A stretch of 64,000 nt of DNA from Dehalococcoidia bacterium (lineage in GTDB: Bacteria > Chloroflexota > Dehalococcoidia > UBA2979), in assembly GCA_023228825.1 (NCBI GenBank), contig JALOAL010000012.1:23170-87169 (forward strand), in the 5' to 3' direction. The position numbers and the translations under genes are program-made. A model generated the notes under the pieces. It was given only the letters and a program-made list of their open reading frames with translations, was not told where the DNA came from and made no database searches. Of this stretch, positions 25,228 through 33,148 are shown in pieces. The first letter of the stretch is position 1. Each line of letters begins with the position of its first letter.

Positions 25228-26004
25228 ATGACCGATGCCGCCTCGCCCGTGCCGCCCCCGGTCCTGCTGGAGGAGCGCCGGGGCGACGTGTTGCTGCTCA
25301 CCCTCAACCGCCCGGAACGGCACAACGCCCTGAACGCCGCGCTCAACCACGCGCTGGGGGAGGCCGTGGCCCGGGCGCACGAGGACGGCGTCCGCGTGAT
25401 CGTCCTCACCGGGGCGGGCGAGCAGGCCTTCTGCTCCGGCGGCGACATGAGCGAGATGTCCGGCCTGGAGACCGGTTCCGCGCCCCTGCCCCCGCCAGAC
25501 CAGCGGCGCAACGGCTACGCCGAGGTCTCCGCCACGCCGCTACCGGTGATCGCGGCCGTCAACGGCTACTGCTACGGCGGCGGCCTGCGCCTGGCGATCG
25601 CCTGCGACATCCGGCTCGCCTCGGACACCGCTACCTTCCGGCTGCCGGGCGCGGAGTACGGCCTGGTGGTGGGCGCCGCCATGCTGCCGCGGCTCGTCGG
25701 CGTCTCGCGCGCGAAGGAGTGGATCTACACCGCCCGCCGCTTCGATGCGGCGGAGGCGCTGGAGTCCGGCCTCGTCAGTCGCGTGCTGCCACGGGAGCAG
25801 GTGCTTCCCGCCGCCCTGGAAATGGCCGAGGTGATCGCCGAGCACTCGGCCATCGCCGTGCAGGAGTCGAAGCGCGTGGTGGATCTCGCCACGATCTCCG
25901 CAGAGGCGCGCGCGGACGAGGAAGCGACCAACCGCAGGCTGCGAGGCAGCCCGGAACAGACTGAGCGCTTCCGCGACGCGACGCGTCGAGTCACCGGTCG
26001 CTAG
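25228..26004 (+). CDS. Enoyl-CoA hydratase/isomerase family protein
   Basis: A 258-residue crotonase with LLLTLNRPERHNALN, oxyanion hole EQAFCSGGDMSEM, VNGYCYGGGLRLAIACDIRLAS and GAEYGLVVGAAMLPRLVG. The GAEYGL position gives a glutamate close to the catalytic site. I prefer ATG 25228, with GGAG seven to eight bases upstream, over ATG 25210. It is followed after 33 bases by the CoA-transferase and forms an operon with it and the nitroreductase. This suggests a short CoA-dependent catabolic route, substrate unknown. Confidence 0.87.
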   Translation: MTDAASPVPPPVLLEERRGDVLLLTLNRPERHNALNAALNHALGEAVARAHEDGVRVIVLTGAGEQAFCSGGDMSEMSGLETGSAPLPPPDQRRNGYAEVSATPLPVIAAVNGYCYGGGLRLAIACDIRLASDTATFRLPGAEYGLVVGAAMLPRLVGVSRAKEWIYTARRFDAAEALESGLVSRVLPREQVLPAALEMAEVIAEHSAIAVQESKRVVDLATISAEARADEEATNRRLRGSPEQTERFRDATRRVTGR

Positions 26005-26037
26005 ATACGCAGCGCTTGGCCGTAGTGGGGGGATGAC

Positions 26038-27240
26038 ATGGCCGGACCACTTGAGGGCATCACGGTGCTCGACTTCACCTGGGCGCTGGCCGGGCCCTAC
26101 GGCTCCATGGTCCTGACGGACCTGGGCGCGGAGGTCTGGAAGATCGAGACGCCGTTCCAGAACGAGCGACGGCGCGGCAACGGCCCCTACGTCCATGACG
26201 TGAGCACCTACTTCTTCTCCGTGAACCGCGGCAAGAAGAGCATCATGCTGGACCTGAAGGCGCCGGAGGCCACGGAGGTGGTGCATCGCCTGGTGAAGCA
26301 GGCGGACGTCCTGACGGAGAACTTCTCGCCCGGCACCATGGAGCGCCTGGGCTTCGGGTACGAGGACCTGCGTCAGGTGAACCCGGCGCTGATCTACGCC
26401 TCCACCTCTGGCTTCGGGCAGACCGGGCCATACCGGGACCGGGGCGCGGTGGACATCATCGTGCAGGGCATGGGCGGCCTGATGAGCACCACCGGCCACG
26501 AAAGCGACCCACTCCCCTCGCGCGCGGGCTACTCCATTGGCGACATGGCGGGAGGGCTGTTCACCGCCATTGGCGTCCTTTCCGCGCTCGTGGAGCGAGG
26601 GAAGAGCGGACTGGGGCAGCACGTGGACATCGGCATGCTGGACTGCCAGGTGGCGCTGATGGAGAACCCGATCGTGCGCTACTTCGCCACGGGCGAGGTG
26701 CAGCAGCGCGCCGGCCTCCGCCATCCCCTCGGCACTCCGCACCAGGCGCTCCCCGCCAGCGACGGCTGGGTGGTGGTGGCCGGGGTGAAGGACAACAACT
26801 GGCAGTTGTTCTGCGGCACTGTGGGCCTGGACGCCCTGGCCGTGGACGAGCGCTTCGCCCTCAACGCTGATCGCACCCGTCACTACGAGGAACTCGAACC
26901 CCTGCTGTTCGAGGCCTTCCGCAAGCGCACCGTGCAAGAGTGGCTGGACGCCCTGGGGGAGCACTTCCTGGTGGGGCCCCTCAACACCATTGCCGAGACG
27001 GCGCAGGACCCACAGGTGTTGGCGCGGGACATGATCGTCGAGTTGCCCACGTGGACCGGCGGGGCGCTCAAGGTCTCCAACTCCCCCGTGAAGCACTCGC
27101 GCACCCGGGGTGGCGCCACGAAGGGCGCGCCGAAGCCGGGCGAGCACAGCGTGGAGGTGCTCTCCCGCGTGGGGTTTGCCGCGGACGAAATCGAGCGACT
27201 GGTGGAATCGGGCGTACTCGCCGTGGAGCCAAAGCCATGA
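26038..27240 (+). CDS. CaiB/BaiF (family III) CoA-transferase
   Basis: The 400-residue protein has the family III layout: LDFTWALAGPYGSMVLTDLGAEVWKIE at the N-terminus, VNRGKKSIMLDLK, ENFSPGTMERLGFGYEDL and the later GYSIGDMAGGLFTAIGVLSAL. The nucleophilic aspartate is expected near residue 168, in GDMAGG. Such enzymes move CoA between carboxylic acids, for example in carnitine, oxalate or bile-acid metabolism; the substrate is not readable. GGGGGG precedes the ATG and its stop overlaps the nitroreductase start (ATGA). Confidence 0.9.
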   Translation: MAGPLEGITVLDFTWALAGPYGSMVLTDLGAEVWKIETPFQNERRRGNGPYVHDVSTYFFSVNRGKKSIMLDLKAPEATEVVHRLVKQADVLTENFSPGTMERLGFGYEDLRQVNPALIYASTSGFGQTGPYRDRGAVDIIVQGMGGLMSTTGHESDPLPSRAGYSIGDMAGGLFTAIGVLSALVERGKSGLGQHVDIGMLDCQVALMENPIVRYFATGEVQQRAGLRHPLGTPHQALPASDGWVVVAGVKDNNWQLFCGTVGLDALAVDERFALNADRTRHYEELEPLLFEAFRKRTVQEWLDALGEHFLVGPLNTIAETAQDPQVLARDMIVELPTWTGGALKVSNSPVKHSRTRGGATKGAPKPGEHSVEVLSRVGFAADEIERLVESGVLAVEPKP

Positions 27241-27869
27241 CCACTGAGGCCACTGAAGACCGACTCTCCATGCCCCTGGGCGAAGTCATGTTCGGGATGC
27301 GGGCCATCCGCCGCCTGAAGCCGGACCCGGTGGCGGACGAGGACATCCGCAGCCTGATCGAGGCGGCCATCCAGGCGCCCTCTCCCAGCAACCGCCAGCC
27401 GTGGCACTTCCTGGTAGTGCGGGACGCGGAGCAGCGACGCCGCTTCGGCGAGATCTACCGGCGCGCGTGGTGGGCGAAGCGAGCGGACGCCGGAATCCAC
27501 GGGCCAGAGGACATCCCCGCGGAGGACCGCGTGGCGCGCTCCGCCATGCGCATGGCGGACGAGTTCGGGCAGGCGCCGGCGGTGATCCTCGTCTGCGCGA
27601 CCTCGCCGAGCGTGATCGATATGACCGGGGTGATCCCCGCCACGCAGAACCTGCTGCTGGCGGCGCGGGCACTGGGACTGGGCGCGACCATCACGAACAT
27701 GCACCCGAGCGTGGTGGACGACGTGCGGGCACTCTTCGACATGCCAGAGGGCGCGCGCGTCATCTACGCCGTCCCGGTGGGCTACCCGCGCGGGAAGTTC
27801 GGCCCAGTCTCTCGCAAGCCCCTTGCCGAGGCGACTTCGCAGGACCGTTGGGGACAGCCGCTGGCCTAG
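27237..27869 (+). CDS. Nitroreductase-family FMN oxidoreductase
   Basis: The 210-residue protein has RAIRRLKPDPVADEDI, the FMN-contacting APSPSNRQPWHFLVV, AVILVCA, and the second cofactor motif region with TQNLLLAARALGLGATI. It ends with VPVGYPRGKFGPVSRKPL. Family members reduce nitro groups, quinones or enoates with NAD(P)H; BluB-like and enoate-reductase relatives share the fold. It overlaps the CoA-transferase (ATGA), so a flavin-dependent step on the same substrate route is plausible. Confidence 0.88.
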   Translation: MTTEATEDRLSMPLGEVMFGMRAIRRLKPDPVADEDIRSLIEAAIQAPSPSNRQPWHFLVVRDAEQRRRFGEIYRRAWWAKRADAGIHGPEDIPAEDRVARSAMRMADEFGQAPAVILVCATSPSVIDMTGVIPATQNLLLAARALGLGATITNMHPSVVDDVRALFDMPEGARVIYAVPVGYPRGKFGPVSRKPLAEATSQDRWGQPLA

Positions 27870-27895
27870 GCGGTGGGCGCCCTCTGAAACGACAA

Positions 27896-27916
27896 GCGGC
27901 GCCCACCGGGCGCCGC
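27896..27916. terminator. Hairpin between nitroreductase and microprotein B
   Basis: GCGGCGCCC (27896-27904) and GGGCGCCGC (27908-27916) form a perfect nine-pair stem with a three-base loop between convergent genes. Confidence 0.7.
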
Positions 27917-27939
27917 CTGGGACCGTCGGCGGCGGGCGC

Positions 27940-28065
27940 CTAGTGCTTCAGCATCGCGTCCATGGCGTCGTTGGCGCGCTTCTGCGCGGCCGTCTGGTCG
28001 GCGCTCTTGGCCTTGCGCGAGGCCTTGCCCGTGATGCGGTTGATGAAGGCTGAGATGGGGTTCAT
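27940..28065 (-). CDS. Basic microprotein B (41 residues)
   Basis: ATG 28065 to TAG 27942-27940 encodes MNPISAFINRITGKA followed by a Lys/Ala-rich helix (RKAKSADQTAAQKRAND) and a short hydrophobic end. Length, strand, amphipathic N-terminus and the K-x-A-K-S/T core match microproteins A and C. AGGG lies seven bases before the start and a hairpin terminator follows 23 bases past the stop. The upstream region 28066-28160 is A+T-richer than its surroundings, with TTGACT on the minus strand (28111-28117 region), compatible with its own promoter. Function unknown. Confidence 0.6.
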   Translation of the reverse strand: MNPISAFINRITGKASRKAKSADQTAAQKRANDAMDAMLKH

Positions 28066-28142
28066 GGCTTGACCCTCACTTTCACCTATCACGTTACGCT
28101 TATCTGTAAGAAGTCAAGTAGCAGCCGCCCCAGAGTCCCCCA

Positions 28143-28165
28143 ATTCTTCTCATCGACAGAAGAAT
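28143..28165. promoter_or_regulatory. A+T-rich inverted repeat upstream of microprotein B
   Basis: ATTCTTCT (28143-28150) and AGAAGAAT (28158-28165) are a perfect eight-base inverted repeat with a seven-base gap, an unusual composition for this genome. It could be an operator or part of a terminator for microprotein C. Confidence 0.4.
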
Positions 28166-28180
28166 CGAGGTTGCGCCGGT

Positions 28181-28205
28181 GGCCCCACCAGCCGAGGTCG
28201 GGGCC
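28181..28205 (-). terminator. Hairpin after microprotein C
   Basis: GGCCCC (28181-28186) pairs with GGGGCC (28200-28205), and ACC/GGT extend the stem past one bulge. It lies seven bases downstream of the microprotein C stop on the minus strand. Confidence 0.5.
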
Positions 28206-28211
28206 GGGCGC

Positions 28212-28322
28212 CTACTTGAACATCTTGTCGATTCCCTTATTTACGGCCCTCTGCGCTTCGCTCTTGGTGGTGCGCTTTGCGTCCCGGAACAACTTCGCCA
28301 CGAAGTCCTTGAGCCAGCCCAT
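28212..28322 (-). CDS. Basic microprotein C (36 residues)
   Basis: ATG 28322 to TAG 28214-28212 encodes MGWLKDFVAKLFRDAKR followed by TTKSEAQRAVNKGIDKMFK. The N-terminal half is an amphipathic helix. The tail shares the pattern N-x-GI-x-K-x-F with microprotein A, and both begin MG followed by hydrophobic residues. GGAGG ends five bases before the ATG, the best ribosome-binding site of the three. Its own hairpin follows. The three genes together suggest an unlabelled family of small basic amphipathic proteins. Confidence 0.65.
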   Translation of the reverse strand: MGWLKDFVAKLFRDAKRTTKSEAQRAVNKGIDKMFK

Positions 28323-28362
28323 CTGAGCCTCCGTTACCCCTGCGGTCGCGTCTGGGAGAACA

Positions 28363-29571
28363 CTACAGCGGCTCACCAATAGAGGCGTACACCGCCTGAG
28401 CCAGCGCCTGCCCTCGCTGGTCGTTGGCGCCGGACGCGCCGGCCGCCGGCGCCATGAGGCTCATCGCATAGCCGAAGGAGATGCGCCGCACCGGATCCGC
28501 GAAGCCCATCGATCCGCCCATGCCGCCGTGGCCGAAGACCTCCGGGGGGCGGGTGTCCAGGTCGCTCGCGGGGAGCATGAAGCCCAGCGAGCGGCGTACC
28601 GGCACGCCCAGGCAGCGGTCCGGCCCCTCGTACTCCACGCGCGCCGAGCGTTCGACCGAGGCCGGCGACATGATGCGCGCGCCGAACGCCTCGCCGCCGT
28701 TCGCCAGCGCGGCGTAGACCCGAGCCAGCCCGCGCGCGTTGCCCTGGCCGTTCATGCCCGGCATCTCCGCACGCTTCCACTCCGCGCTGGCCGGACTGGC
28801 GGACCACTTCGGCATGCCGAGGATTCCGGAGCGCGCGGCCACCGGGTCTCCGCGCACCGCCCCGAGGTTGCCCGGAGGCGGGGCCTCCCCCGCGGGGTCG
28901 GGTTCCGGCGCGCGGAAGACGCGCGCCACGCGGTGGTGCTCGGCGTCTGGCAGGCCGATATAGAAGTCGCGGTCAGCGCCCAGCGGTCGGGCCACCTGGT
29001 CACGGAAGTACTGGCCGAAGGAGGCGACGCCCGCGGCCCGCCGCACCACCTCGCCCACCAGCCAGCCCCAGGTGGTGGCGTGGTACCCGCACTCCGCGCC
29101 CGGCGTCCACTGCGGCGCCGTCGCCGCCAGCCGCCGGCAGACCTCGTGCCAGTCCAGGGCAACGCCGTCCGGGTGGTCGCCGTCGAAGTCCACCAGGCCC
29201 ACCTGGTGGGTGAAGAGCCACTTCACCGGGACGTCCTGCTTGCCGGCCTGCGCGAACTCCGGCCAGTAGTGCGCCACGGGGGCCTCGAAGTCCAGCAGCC
29301 CCTGGTCGGCGGCGAGGTGTCCCGCCACGGCGGCCATGCCCTTGGTGGAGGACCAGACGTTGACTAGCGTGTCCGCCTCCCACGCCTCCGTGCGGTCTCG
29401 GTCCTTCCATCCGCCCCACAGGTCCACCACCACGCGGCCGTCCAGCGTCACGCAGGCGGAGGCGCCGTTGTCGCCGCGTTCGCGGAAGTTCTGGGCAAAG
29501 GCGTCCGCCACCGCCTGGAACTGCGGGTCACAGTGTCCGTGGATCTCCACATCGGTCCTGCCGGTGGTCAT
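28363..29571 (-). CDS. Serine hydrolase of the beta-lactamase (class C/EstB-like) family
   Basis: The 402-residue protein has the catalytic SxxK in VWSSTKGM near residue 93, a tyrosine in CGYHATTWGWL at the YxN position and the third motif HGG in FGHGGMGGSMG. No signal peptide is present, which fits an EstB-type cytoplasmic esterase better than a beta-lactamase. It lies just upstream of the alcohol dehydrogenase stop by genome order (downstream gene spacing 39 bases) on the same strand, so the dehydrogenase may be transcribed into by a shared message. Substrate unknown. Confidence 0.87.
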   Translation of the reverse strand: MTTGRTDVEIHGHCDPQFQAVADAFAQNFRERGDNGASACVTLDGRVVVDLWGGWKDRDRTEAWEADTLVNVWSSTKGMAAVAGHLAADQGLLDFEAPVAHYWPEFAQAGKQDVPVKWLFTHQVGLVDFDGDHPDGVALDWHEVCRRLAATAPQWTPGAECGYHATTWGWLVGEVVRRAAGVASFGQYFRDQVARPLGADRDFYIGLPDAEHHRVARVFRAPEPDPAGEAPPPGNLGAVRGDPVAARSGILGMPKWSASPASAEWKRAEMPGMNGQGNARGLARVYAALANGGEAFGARIMSPASVERSARVEYEGPDRCLGVPVRRSLGFMLPASDLDTRPPEVFGHGGMGGSMGFADPVRRISFGYAMSLMAPAAGASGANDQRGQALAQAVYASIGEPL

Positions 29572-29610
29572 GCCGGTCCCTTCACTGACGGGGGCGCTCG
29601 CCCTGCCGTG

Positions 29611-30690
29611 CTAGTCGAACATGAGGACGGATCGGGCGACCTCGCCCTCTTTCATGGCCCGCAGGCGGTCGTTGACGTCTTCCAGGCGGGCGCGCGCGGT
29701 GATCATCTGGTCCAGTTGTAGCAGGCCGCGCTGGTAGAACTCGATGTAGCGCGGCATGTCCACCTTGAAGTGGTTCGAGCCCATGTTGGAGCCCTGGATC
29801 TTCTTTTCGCCCAGGAACGCCGCGCCCGGCAGTTCGACCTTCTGGCCTACCGGGATCATGCCGATGATGGTGGCGGTCCCGCCCGGGCGGATCGCCTCGA
29901 ACGCCTGCTCCGCCGCCACCTTGAGGCCGATCGCCTCGAACGCATAGTCCACGCCGCCGCCCGTGATCTCCCGGATCTTCGCCACCGCGTCGCCGGTCGA
30001 GGCGTCTACCGAGTGCGTCGCGCCGAGTTCGCGCGCGGTGCCGAGTTTGTGTTCCACCATGTCCACGGCAATGATCTTGCGCGCCCCGGCGATGCGGGCG
30101 CCCTGGATGGCCGCGAGGCCCACGCCGCCGCAGCCGAAGACCGCCACGGTGGAGCCCGCCTCGACCTTGGCGGTCTTGAGCACGGCGCCCACGCCCGTGG
30201 TGACCCCGCAGCCGATGAGGGCCGCGCTGGCCATGGGGATGTCGTCGCCGATCTTCACCAGGCCGTTCTCGTGGATCAGCATCTGCTCGGCGTAGGAGGC
30301 CACGCGGAAGCCCTGGCCCACCGGGTCGCCGTTCCAGGTGAGGGCGGGCGGCTGGTCAGGGCTGCGCTGCGGCTTGTTGGTGCAGAGGTGAGTCTGGCCC
30401 TCCAGGCAGCGCTCGCACTTGCCGCAGAACGTGGAGAGGCAGGCGATCACGTGGTCGCCCGGCTGGAACTCCGTGACCAGCGGGCCCACCGCTTCCACCA
30501 CGCCGGCCGCCTCGTGGCCCAGCACGGCGGGCGTCTTCATCTGGTAGAAGCCGTCCACGAAGTGCAGGTCGCTGTGGCAGACGCCGGAGGCCACCGTGCG
30601 CACGCGCACCTCGAAGCCCTCGGGTTCGGCGATCTCCAGTTGCTCGATCGTCAGAGGTTCGTTCGCGGCATGGAATACCGCGGCCTTCAT
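29611..30690 (-). CDS. Zinc-dependent alcohol dehydrogenase, class III-like
   Basis: The 359-residue medium-chain dehydrogenase has the catalytic zinc ligands in GVCHSDLHF and LGHEAAGVVE. The structural zinc motif is CGKCERCLEGQTHLC and the nucleotide site is VFGCGGVGLAAIQGA. The long insert and overall pattern fit the glutathione- or mycothiol/NDMA-type class III branch, acting on alcohols or aldehydes. ATG 30690 is used here; GTG 30699 has a better-placed AGGA and is an alternative. It is divergent from rnd. Confidence 0.88.
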   Translation of the reverse strand: MKAAVFHAANEPLTIEQLEIAEPEGFEVRVRTVASGVCHSDLHFVDGFYQMKTPAVLGHEAAGVVEAVGPLVTEFQPGDHVIACLSTFCGKCERCLEGQTHLCTNKPQRSPDQPPALTWNGDPVGQGFRVASYAEQMLIHENGLVKIGDDIPMASAALIGCGVTTGVGAVLKTAKVEAGSTVAVFGCGGVGLAAIQGARIAGARKIIAVDMVEHKLGTARELGATHSVDASTGDAVAKIREITGGGVDYAFEAIGLKVAAEQAFEAIRPGGTATIIGMIPVGQKVELPGAAFLGEKKIQGSNMGSNHFKVDMPRYIEFYQRGLLQLDQMITARARLEDVNDRLRAMKEGEVARSVLMFD

Positions 30691-30863
30691 CGCGACCACG
30701 ATCCCGTCCTTTCGAGGGCTCGCATCCGCCCCCCGTCTGCACTGCCTACCCCGTGCGTTATCACGGGCGCCGCGGATCGTAGACCCGCCGGCAAGAGGTC
30801 GGTCCGCGCCACCTCCGAAGGGTGAGGGCGTCCCGGCGTGAGAGGAGCGTTCGAGTGCGCCGT

Positions 30864-30869
30864 GATATT
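30864..30869 (+). promoter_or_regulatory. Candidate -10 element of rnd
   Basis: GATATT is eight bases before GTG 30878, suggesting a leaderless or nearly leaderless rnd message. Confidence 0.35.
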
Positions 30870-30877
30870 GTCGAGCA

Positions 30878-32071
30878 GTGACCACTCTCGAGCCGGCGCC
30901 CGCCCTGATCACGACCGCAACGGACGTGGCGGGCATCGTGCGCGCCATTCGGGAGGCCGGGGGTTTCGCCCTGGACCTGGAGTTCATGACGGAGGGCCGC
31001 TACATCGCGGAACTCTCGCTGGTCCAGGTGGGCTGGGGCGACCCGGACGGGCCCAACGTGCGCGCCATTGACCCGCTGCAGGTGGACGCCAGCCCCATCG
31101 CAGATCTCGTCGCCGACCCGGACGTCGAGGTCGTCATCCACTCCGCGCAGGCAGACCTGGCGCTGATGGGCGCGGTCTTCGGCGTGCGCGGTCGAGGCGT
31201 GGTGGACACGCAGATCGCCGCGGCCTTCCTCGGCATGGGGGACCAGATCGGCTATGCCGCGCTGGTGGAGCGCATGGCGGGTGTCCAGATCGACAAGGGC
31301 TCCCAGTTCACCGAGTGGTCGCGCCGCCCGCTGACGGACGACCAGATCCGCTACGCGCTGGACGATGTGCGCTACCTGGGCGCCGCCTGGGAGGAACTGC
31401 GCGACGAACTGGCCGGCCGCGACCGCCTGGACTGGGCGCTGGACGAGTGCGACCGCCTGGCGGAGACGTGGGCCGAGCGCATTCCGCCGGAGGAGATGTA
31501 CCGTCGCGTCCGCGGCTGGAACAGCCTCCGCCGCCGCGGCCAGGGCGCCCTGCGCGCCCTCGCAGCATGGCGCGAGGAGGAGGCGTTGCGGGTGAACCGG
31601 CCGCCGTCCTGGATCCTGAACGACCGCACGATGCTGGAGATCGCCCGCCACCCCACGTCCGACGTGCGCGAACTGCGCTCCGTCCGAGGCCTGGGCGAGG
31701 GCACAGCCGCACGCTACGGCCAGGCGATCATGGACGCTGCACTCGCAGGCGCGGAGGATCCGCCCCCGCAGGACGACACGCCGCCGCGCGTACCCAACCT
31801 GGGCCAGTCATGGCCGGCGATCCTCAGCGGTATCGTGCAGGCCCGCTGCCGCGAGGCCTCCATCGCCCCGCGCTTCGTGGCTACGCGCAGCAACATCGAC
31901 GACCTCATCGCCTGGTGGCTCGTGGGCGACCGCAGCGTCGAGCCGGACATCCCGCTCCTCCACGGGTGGCGCCGCGACCTCGTGGGCGGCGACCTCCTGG
32001 AGTGGCTCCAAGGCAAGACCTCCGTCGTCGTCGACCCAGACTCCGAGGCCGGCCTCACCATCCAGCGCTAG
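30878..32071 (+). CDS. rnd: Ribonuclease D
   Basis: The 397-residue protein has the DEDD 3'-5' exonuclease motifs: FALDLEFMTEG (DxE), VIHSAQADL and the C-terminal YALDDVRYLGAAW with the catalytic Asp and Tyr. One HRDC domain follows (about residues 215-290, EALRVNRPPSWILNDRTM) and a second HRDC-like segment to the end. RNase D trims tRNA precursors and other structured RNAs. GTG 30878 is the start; a GATATT eight bases upstream replaces a Shine-Dalgarno sequence. It converges with the GNAT gene after 23 bases. Confidence 0.92.
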   Translation: MTTLEPAPALITTATDVAGIVRAIREAGGFALDLEFMTEGRYIAELSLVQVGWGDPDGPNVRAIDPLQVDASPIADLVADPDVEVVIHSAQADLALMGAVFGVRGRGVVDTQIAAAFLGMGDQIGYAALVERMAGVQIDKGSQFTEWSRRPLTDDQIRYALDDVRYLGAAWEELRDELAGRDRLDWALDECDRLAETWAERIPPEEMYRRVRGWNSLRRRGQGALRALAAWREEEALRVNRPPSWILNDRTMLEIARHPTSDVRELRSVRGLGEGTAARYGQAIMDAALAGAEDPPPQDDTPPRVPNLGQSWPAILSGIVQARCREASIAPRFVATRSNIDDLIAWWLVGDRSVEPDIPLLHGWRRDLVGGDLLEWLQGKTSVVVDPDSEAGLTIQR

Positions 32072-32094
32072 CGGTTGCGACCGCTGTTTCGCGC

Positions 32095-33123
32095 CTACCG
32101 CCCCCGTGCCCACGCGATGCGGTCGTCCAGCGTGCGCCCCACGCTCATCTCCACACCCTCGAAGCCGTGACGCTGCCAGAACGGTGCGCCGGTCGGGTTC
32201 ATCGAGGCGTAATGGAGGTTGATCCAGCCGAAGCCCTCCGCGCGGGCCCAGTCCACGGTGTGGCGCAAGAGCACCGTACCCACACCGTTGCCCTGCGCCT
32301 GCGGCTCCACGATCGCCTGGTAGAGGTAGATCGAGCCGTCCGGCTGGCTCATGGGGCCGCCGAAGCCGCCCGAGCGGATGACGAAGTGCATCGCCAGCGG
32401 CTCGCCCTCGCGGGTCGCGATGAAGATCGGGTTGCGCTCACCCTCCAGCGCCGCGCGCTGGAACGCCTCCACGGACGAAGCGACGTCGCGGCCCAGGTGT
32501 GGCCAGAAGATCGGCGCGTCGCGGTGGTGCAGCGACTCCAGTTCGTCGAAGTGCCTCACCACCGGCAACTCCTCGAGGCTCGCGGCGTGCACCTCGACAT
32601 CGGCGGAGGCAGGGTCTACCCCGCCGTCGATGGGGGCGGTCGTGCGGGTGGAGAAGGTGGTGTTGGCGCCGAAGCCCAGCAGGAACCACGCCTCCCGCGC
32701 CTCCGTGTCGGCCGGCCTCAGGCTGACGCGGTGGACGAAGAAGCCGTCCTCCGCCCACTGGCGGGAGGCCGCGGCGTAGAGCGAGCGGTAGGTCTCCCTC
32801 GGCTCGTCCGTGGCGAGGGCGTGGCCGGCGAGGGAAACCGAGACGCTATGCGGCGGCGCGTACTGCGCGCCGAAGGAGTCGGGTGACTGCAGCGAGCGCG
32901 TACCCGCCAGGTAGCCGACCACCCGGCCGTCGCGCTCCGCCACCCACGCGTCCGACTGCCCCTCCAGCGCCTTCTCGATGAGCGCCCCGCACGCCTCGGC
33001 GTCCTCGAAGCGTGGCGGCAACGCGTGCTGGCGGGTGCGCGCAACACGATGGCCCTCTGCGAGCCGCGCGGCGCACGCCGGCAGGTCGGCGGCCTGGAAC
33101 GGACGGACCGAGGGTGGACGCAT
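32095..33123 (-). CDS. GNAT-family protein with two acetyltransferase-like domains
   Basis: The 342-residue protein looks like a tandem. The N-terminal half has a degenerate GNAT (WVAERDGRVVGYLAG near residue 60). The C-terminal half is a better conserved GNAT with IYLYQAIVEPQAQGNGVGTVLL, which holds the acetyl-CoA-binding Q/R-x-x-G-x-G/A loop, and WINLHYASMNPTGAPFWQRHGF. Such tandems acetylate small molecules or protein N-termini, with the first domain often only structural. The start at 33123 lies 25 bases after the stop of the LLM oxidoreductase, so the two may be co-transcribed. Confidence 0.82.
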   Translation of the reverse strand: MRPPSVRPFQAADLPACAARLAEGHRVARTRQHALPPRFEDAEACGALIEKALEGQSDAWVAERDGRVVGYLAGTRSLQSPDSFGAQYAPPHSVSVSLAGHALATDEPRETYRSLYAAASRQWAEDGFFVHRVSLRPADTEAREAWFLLGFGANTTFSTRTTAPIDGGVDPASADVEVHAASLEELPVVRHFDELESLHHRDAPIFWPHLGRDVASSVEAFQRAALEGERNPIFIATREGEPLAMHFVIRSGGFGGPMSQPDGSIYLYQAIVEPQAQGNGVGTVLLRHTVDWARAEGFGWINLHYASMNPTGAPFWQRHGFEGVEMSVGRTLDDRIAWARGR

Positions 33124-33148
33124 GCTGCGGCCCTTCGCTACCGGACGG

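Noticed and set aside
22980..26004. One of the three crotonases as the missing MenB
   Set aside because: The naphthoate-synthase motifs are absent in all three, so they are ordinary or divergent acyl-CoA enzymes.
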